Source: Sacculina carcini
Taxonomy: Eukaryota > Arthropoda > Thecostraca > Sacculinidae
Direction: 5' to 3'
Length of the DNA stretch: 64,000 nt
NCBI GenBank assembly: GCA_916048095.2
Contig: OU696582.1
Location: 1,609,001 to 1,673,000, forward strand
In this document: positions 58,565 through 64,000 of the stretch, one piece after another
How positions within the stretch are numbered: the first letter of the stretch is position 1
How the letters are laid out: each line of letters opens with the position of its first letter
Notes under the pieces: generated by a model
What the model was told of the DNA's origin: nothing
What the model saw: the letters and a program-made list of their open reading frames with translations, nothing else
Database searches by the model: none
Position numbers and translations under genes: made by a program

Positions 58565-59588
58565 AGCGAAGCCGAAAACAATCGCCGCTACTGCACACGG
58601 CTCTCTGTGTGCTGTTTCCTGTGTCACCGGTCTGTCTGGAGCAACAGTGTCCATCAATGTGGATGGTCTTCGGGCTACGGCATTGATTGACTCGGCGAGC
58701 TCTGGAAGTTTTATCGACGCCACATTGGCCGACATATTTGGCCTCAAGGTTTTCCCGTCTACTCGCACGATCACGCTTGCTTCTAAATCAACACAAGTGC
58801 ATATTCGAGGATACTGTTACGTCAAGCTGCTTATCAACGGAAGACAGTACAATGATACACGTCTGGAAGTAATCGATGATCTATGTGTGGATGTCATCCT
58901 TGGATTGGACTTTCAGCAGCAGCACATGTCAGTAAAGTTCCAATTTGAAGGTGATAAACCGGAATTATGTTTTAATGCCAAAGAACCCGGTGCATGTTGC
59001 TTAACCGTCGCCAAATTGTGTGAGCCTCAGTTGTTCTGTAACATGCTGCCAAATGCTGAGCCGATTACCACAAAATCCAGACGGTTCTGTCCAGGAGATA
59101 GAAAGTTTATTATTGACGAAGTGGACAATCTGCTTACTGCTCGAATAATAGAACCAAGCCCTTCACCTTGGCGAGCGCAAGTGGTGATAACGAGAGGAGA
59201 TAACTATAAAAAGCGTATGTGCATTGACTATTCTACTACTGCTTATACATTTACTCTAACAGACGCTTATCCTCTTCCGAATATCAATGAGATGATAATA
59301 GATCTGGCCATGTATCGCGTTTTTTCTACATTCGATTTGAAGAGTGTTTATTACCAAATCGAAATAAATAGCTTAGACAAACCATACACCGCGCTTGAAG
59401 CTAATGGTAAGCTCTACCAGTTCACACGTATACCGTTTGGTGTCACCAACGGTGTTGCGGCATTTCAGCGTGCAATCGATCAATTCATTGAAGAAGAGGG
59501 CCTGCAGAATACGTTTATGTATTTAGATAATATCACAGTTGCCGGGAAACACAGCACGAGCATGATGTCAGCGTGGAAATGTTTTTAA
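58560..59588 (+). pseudogene. gypsy element 2 pol: protease and first part of RT
   Basis: The frame carries the aspartic protease (ALIDSASSGSFIDA, VDVILGLDF) and RT blocks (ARIIEPSPSPWRAQVV, MCIDYSTTAYTFT, FSTFDLKSVYYQIEI, TRIPFGVTNGVAAFQRAID). The catalytic box reads MYLDNITVAGK: the second Asp of YLDD is replaced by Asn. The frame is lost soon after that box and regained about 70 nt later, indicating two compensating indels. Confidence 0.8.
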
Positions 59589-59621
59589 AAGCGGTAGAGC
59601 GTCGTCATCTCACGCTCAATC

Positions 59622-61241
59622 ATGCCAAGTCGATTAAGACCTGAAATAGATATACTTGGATATCAGATCAGTAATGCAATAATAAAGCCATACAAAGAAC
59701 GTTTACAGCCGCTCATGAAGCTTGATGCGCCTCGCAATATAGCTGATCTGAAATGGGTTATAGGTATGTTCGCATATTACGCCAAATGGATACCTTGTTT
59801 CTCTGATATTGTACAACCTCTGCTCTCAGCAAGTACATTTCCTTTGTCGTCAGATGCCCTACAGGCATTTTCTCAGCTGAAACAAAAGCTCGTTAAAGCC
59901 GCTCTTGCCGCGCCTGATTTTTCATTACCATTCGTTTTGGAATCTGACGCTTCCAATGTCGCGATTTCGGCAACGCTGAATCAAAATGGTCGTCCCATAG
60001 CTTTAATGTCTCGCACACTTGATAAAAACGAGAAGAGATATCCAGCAATAGAAAAAGAAGCAACTGCAGTGATTGAGGCAGTTAGAAAGTGGAGACACTA
60101 TCTTTCCAGCAGAAAGCTCACAATTATCACTGACCAGCGTTCGATAGCATTTATGCTGGACAACAGAAAACGGTCAAAAATAAAAAATGACAAGATTCAA
60201 GGTTGGCGCTTGGAGTTGGCTAATTACTGCTACCAAATTCGGTATAGATCAGTCATACATAACGCTGCTGCTCACGCTTTTAGTCGCGTATGTTGTGGTA
60301 TAGTCTCGACTCCGTCACTCAGTCAGCTACATAATGAACTGTGTCACCCGGGTGTGACTCGTATGTTGCATTACGTCAGCTATAAAAATCTACCATTTTC
60401 TACTGCCGACGTGAAAAACGCTTGTTCTTCTTGCCAAGTATGCGCAGAAATGAAGCCTCGATTTGCAAATTACGCACGCGGAACTTTGATAGCAGCAAAT
60501 AAGCCGATGGACCGATTGAGCGTGGATTTTAAAGAGCCACTACCATCAAACACCTCTAATAAGTATTTATTCGTGGCAGTTGATGAGTATTCTCGGTACC
60601 CATTTGCTATTGCATGCAAAGACACGTCATCATCAACTGTTATTCGCTGTCTAGAAGAAATATTTGCATTGTTTGGAACAGCTTCATTTGTCCATTCTGA
60701 TAGAGGCTCAGGTTTCATGTCAAACGAAGTGCGTAATTACCTTCTACTGCAGGGAGTGTCATCCAGCAAATCAACTCCCTATTATCCTCAGGGAAATTTG
60801 CAAGTCGAAACGTTCAACGGACTGATTTGGAGAACAGTTAAACTGGCACTTCGCTCGGCTGAGTTACCAGAAACACATTGGGAGCAGGTGCAACCTCGTG
60901 CTTTGCACTGTATTAGATCCCTGCTCTGTACAGCGAGTAACTGTACACCGCATGAGCGCATGTTTGCCTTTGAAAGACGCTCATCAGTAGGACAATCAGT
61001 ACCGACATGGCTAACTCGCCCAGGGCCAATTCTCATGAGAAATTTTCATCGTCACTCAAAAGATGAGCCACTGGTGCGCAGGGTGGAATTAATCAACGCC
61101 AATCCGTTGTACGCACATGTAAGATACGCAGATGGGAGAGAGTCATCAGTATCACTAAGAGATATTGCCCCCTGGCCACAAGCCGATTCCGTTCAAAATA
61201 CTAAACATGAACTGAAGTCTACAGAACAAATACCAACATAA
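59622..61241 (+). pseudogene. gypsy element 2 pol: RT end, RNase H, integrase
   Basis: It starts after the RT frame break with EIDILGYQISNA and the FAYYAKWIPCFSDI connection. RNase H follows (LESDASNVAISATL, EKRYPAIEKEATAVIEAVRK, ITDQRSIAFML). Integrase shows the zinc part (HNELCHPGVTRM, CSSCQVC) and a D,D,E core (SVDFKEPLP, VHSDRGSGFMS, YPQGNLQVETFNG). A TAA at 61239-61241 is followed in the same frame by the polyprotein tail (61278-61478), so that stop may also be secondary. Confidence 0.8.
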
Positions 61242-61277
61242 TCTGGCTCATCATCATCTACTGAAGAAGGCACAACA

Positions 61278-61478
61278 ATGAAATTTTCAGATGTCATTCC
61301 TCGTTCTTCTGTGTCACCCTCAAGCGATACGGATCGCAGATCGCAGCTCTCCACGCATCAGCAAGAAGAGAAACGGGATATTCGTGCTTCTCTTGACACG
61401 AGCCTAGAAACACCTCAAGTTCGTCGTAGCACGCGTACACGAAGAGCTCCTGACAGACATTCACCTTCATCAAGATAG
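61278..61478 (+). pseudogene. gypsy element 2 pol C-terminal tail
   Basis: In the same frame as the integrase part but after its TAA. It ends VRRSTRTRRAPDRHSPSSR, the basic tail common at the end of gypsy polyproteins. Confidence 0.55.
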
Positions 61479-61578
61479 TGTGGATTATGCATCAGTATAT
61501 TTGGAGCTGAATGTTTGTTTTTATGAGCTTTAATTGTGTATTGTGTGCGTTTTATTTTTAATTTTTAGGAGCGGAGAA

Positions 61579-61811
61579 TGTTGTGTGTTTTATATAGTTG
61601 TACTGGTTCTATGCGTGTTTGAGTTGTGCTTTTACAACATGTCCGTGTGTGCGAGTACGTCGTGTGTATGCTTGTATGTCACTACGCCGCCAATGACACG
61701 AGGTCACTGCACTCTGTAATCATCAGTATAGTTCAGTGCGGCATTGTGTGACAGTGTAGCAGTGTTTGACCCTAATAAAGCCCATGTCTGGTTGTCGCTA
61801 GTTTCGTTACA
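61579..61811 (+). repeat. 3' LTR of gypsy element 2
   Basis: 233 bp, containing CCTAATAAAGCCC, a probable polyadenylation signal, in the block missing from the 5' LTR. Confidence 0.9.
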
Positions 61812-62090
61812 AATGTGTTATAATCGGGGCTTTATTTTTTATGTGTTTCTTACTGGATCTTATTTTTCTTGCGGTGGAAGTTGTAGGGTTGGTTTTTATT
61901 AGTTGCTTGTTGTGTTTTGTTGTGAGACACTGTTATGAAGTCATTTTTGCATTGTAAATGCTGTAATATTGTAAATACTATCATATTGCAGGCTCATATC
62001 GATTTCTGTCACCCGAGTTCTTATCACAAGAGTGCGTGTTGAAAGTCATAACACAGCCTTCTTCAGAAGCCAGGCTTCAAATTGTTGTCG

Positions 62091-62274
62091 GAGCTCCCGA
62101 GTAGCTCAGTGGTTAGGCGCTGAACTATCGTGTCAGAGGTTTGCGGCGCAAATCCTTGCCCGTGCTCGTTCATCAACACCTCCGCTTGAGCATACCCGGA
62201 TTCACCACTGTAGATGGGAACACAGTAGGGCGCGCCATATAGTCTCAACTGACTGGTGCGCGCTTAAAACACCA
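62091..62274 (+). mobile_element. tRNA-derived SINE, second copy
   Basis: It has the same head as the minus-strand copy (GCTCCCGAGTAGCTCAGTGG) with a decayed B-box region (TTTGCGGCGCAAATCC). It ends in a GCGCGCC...GGTGCGCGC stem followed by TTAAAAC. The decayed B-box suggests it cannot be transcribed. Confidence 0.7.
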
Positions 62275-62279
62275 ATTAA

Positions 62280-62960
62280 GTAGACGTGCAGCTTTGTCTG
62301 GCCACAAACCAGATCCAAAGCTGCATACCCCCAATTCGGCCTTGATATCCAAAACCAACCACACATTATGGACAGATTACATCCGCGGGATGAGGCCGGC
62401 GGGGGGAGATGACTGTCTCTTTTTCATTTCTTTTGGTTCTTTCTTCTTCGAAGATTTCTTTTGAAGATTGTTGTGAATGCGACATGCGAGCTGCCGCCGA
62501 CAAAACACAAATCGACGGCGGCAGCGTATGGCGGGAAACGGGAACGACGAAAAACCCATCGACAAACAAACAAAAAAGTCCTCAAACAGACACAAATGAC
62601 CTCAATGACCTTGAAAATGATCTCGGAGGTCAACAAAACCTAGCGTATGACCTTCTTTCATCCATTTTACCTCTAGGGACCAATTTTCATCAAAATCGGT
62701 CTAGTGGTTTAGGAGGATATAGGGTAAACAGACACAAATGACCTCAATGACCTTGCAAATGATCTCGGAGGTCAACAAAACCTAACCTATGACCTTCTTG
62801 CATTCATTTCACCCCAAGGGACCAAGTTTCATCAAAATCGGTCCAGTGGTTTAGGAGGAGATAGGGTACAAACAGACATTTAGACAATTTGCAATCAGTG
62901 CAGTGCAAAAAAATTACAATCAATTCGGCCCTTTGTGCCGAATTGGATAACAACAACAAT
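62280..62960 (+). mobile_element. unclassified retroposon-like insertion with 3' hairpin
   Basis: The insert is absent from the other inverted-repeat arm. Its 3' end has a perfect stem TTCGGC...GCCGAA (62924-62942) followed by TTGGATAACAACAACAATAA, which resembles the L2/SINE hairpin-plus-tail pattern. It contains a 142-bp tandem duplication. No coding frame was recognised. Confidence 0.5.
62591..62874. repeat. 142-bp tandem duplication
   Basis: Two copies begin CACAAATGACCTCAATGACC at 62591 and 62733, and end near AGGAGATAGGGTACAAACAG. They contain ATCAAAATCGGTC(T/C)AGTGGTT, a phrase seen near 3' ends of many invertebrate retroposons. Confidence 0.85.
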
Positions 62961-63573
62961 AAATTGAAATCAAAGATAACTCCACGACAACGCCACAACA
63001 CCACACAAACAAAGACGAAACGATTAAATTTGGACGTTCGGGTCAAAGTGTACCTATTTTGTCCCAGCTTATTGAAGTAGCCAGTAAATGAAGAAATTCA
63101 AAAAATTCGTGTGGCTAACCTTGGAACATATGGATCATAAATCTATCGATAGTCCTATGGATCATAAGTCCTATGGATTGTTTGATCATTTATCAATCTT
63201 TTCTCTTATGTTTTTGCAATATCGTGTCGTGCTCATTTCATCGTATGCATTGTGAATTATATTAATAGTAATATTTGATATTATTTGTCCTTCATTTCTG
63301 ATTAATTTCAATTTAAAGCTGAGCCTAATCAATATAAAAATTTAGACTAATCAACCCCAAAATGACAATGCTCTTCATACTGTATACTGTATTTTAACAA
63401 ATATTTTTATTTTCCTTGAATAGGCGTCATACAAGCAGCCACGTGCACATCACGCGATAAGCACGTGCACATCACGCGATAAACACGTGAGTGTATTCTG
63501 CAAAAAAAGCACAGAGACACACATCCATGTGCAAGCGTGTAAACGCCTACTGGACACTGAAGTTCATATATAT

Positions 63574-63866
63574 CAGGGGTCGGGTAACTTTTTTGGGTGT
63601 TACCCCAATGGAGTTTGTAGTAATATCAATTTACCCCCACGCTTGGAAGTACTCTGGTGGACAAACCAGTTTACTTATATAATTCATGAATAGTAATAAA
63701 TAAACAAAAAATGTAGATTGGAAAAAGTTTAATGGTGAATTTCATCTATCATAGGGAAATTAAAGTCTGTTTTTGGCATGGAAACAAAACACAAGACAAA
63801 TGTAGGAATCAAATTTATAAACAGAAATAAAACACTCTTAGCGTTACATGGCACACAAGCAAAACC
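63574..63866. mobile_element. possible hAT element end
   Basis: CAGGGGTCGGGTAAC is a hAT-like terminus and begins exactly at the edge of the inverted-repeat arm. No inverted partner was found, so the right border is unknown. Confidence 0.3.
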
Positions 63867-63869
63867 ATG

Positions 63870-64000
63870 TACAGTCGGCCCTCCAAATAGCGGAATCGAA
63901 GGGACCGAGAAAAAGTTCCGCTATTTAGAGGTTTCCGCTATTTGGAGGTGTGCGATGTAACAATGCTAATCAACCTTTCTTACTATGAATCGTCCATTTT
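63870..64000 (+). mobile_element. left end of a pogo/Tigger-like element
   Basis: TACAGTCGGCCCTCCAAATA resembles the TIRs of Tigger-type pogo elements, which begin at a TA dinucleotide with CAGTCGGCCCTCC. The segment then repeats the phrase CCGCTATTT. The other end lies beyond the window. Confidence 0.4.

Larger units (their letters stand above)
57535..61811 (+). mobile_element. Ty3/gypsy LTR retrotransposon 2, defective, 4,277 bp
   Basis: The LTRs start TGTTGTGTGTTT and end GTTTCGTTACA. The flanks carry AATGT as a perfect 5-bp target duplication (57530-57534 and 61812-61816). The left LTR is 202 bp and the right 233 bp; the left lacks a block of about 34 bp that includes AATAAA. A purine-rich AGGAGCGGAGAA precedes the 3' LTR. 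The frames are broken several times and the RT motif is altered. Divergence between the LTRs is higher than in element 1, so this is the older insertion. Confidence 0.9.
62018..63573 (+). repeat. right arm of the diverged inverted repeat
   Basis: It matches 44612-39706 in reverse orientation. It contains the plus-strand SINE (62091-62274) and an insertion at about 62280-62950 absent from the left arm. It ends exactly where a hAT-like terminus begins at 63574. Confidence 0.75.

Overview
The window is animal nuclear DNA. Genes have GT-AG introns, there is a tRNA-derived SINE, and L2-type LINEs, Ty3/gypsy LTR elements and hAT transposons crowd long (GT)n/(CA)n tracts. An antigen-5-like CAP protein and a repetitive gene fragment with the EEQGERFH motif resemble arthropod families, so a protostome and perhaps an arthropod is likely. 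The sequence alone does not fix the species.

Host genes occupy little of the window. From left to right: (1) the last three coding exons of a USP37-type deubiquitinase (1-3902, +); (2) a complete five-exon CAP/antigen-5-like gene (9933 down to 5205, -) whose splice phases all agree and which encodes 432 residues ending in a decapeptide repeat and a GPI-anchor-like tail; (3) a formin-type GBD/FH3 protein or exon (17995-17039, -) with no FH1/FH2 visible; (4) an intronless secreted CUB-like glycoprotein with a TATA box (38313-39398, +).

Repeats fill the rest. 10.4-17 kb holds L2 LINE copies, one inserted in antisense into another. 18.26-37.02 kb is an 18.8-kb macrosatellite of four macro-units; the last two are nearly identical 4,883-bp tandem copies. 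A second L2 copy with an intact 960-aa ORF2 sits at 40.1-43.9 kb, inside one arm of a diverged inverted repeat (39.7-44.6 kb versus 62.0-63.6 kb).

45.07-56.67 kb is a nest of transposons. A small TIR element with a 10-bp target duplication contains a 4.5-kb hAT element (8-bp TSD) and a 5.75-kb Ty3/gypsy element (421-bp LTRs, 5-bp TSD). The hAT element carries three smaller hAT MITEs of its own. A second, defective gypsy element lies at 57.5-61.8 kb. Coordinates of exons and element ends were read by eye from splice sites, TIRs and TSDs; family names rest on motif recognition, not on a database search.
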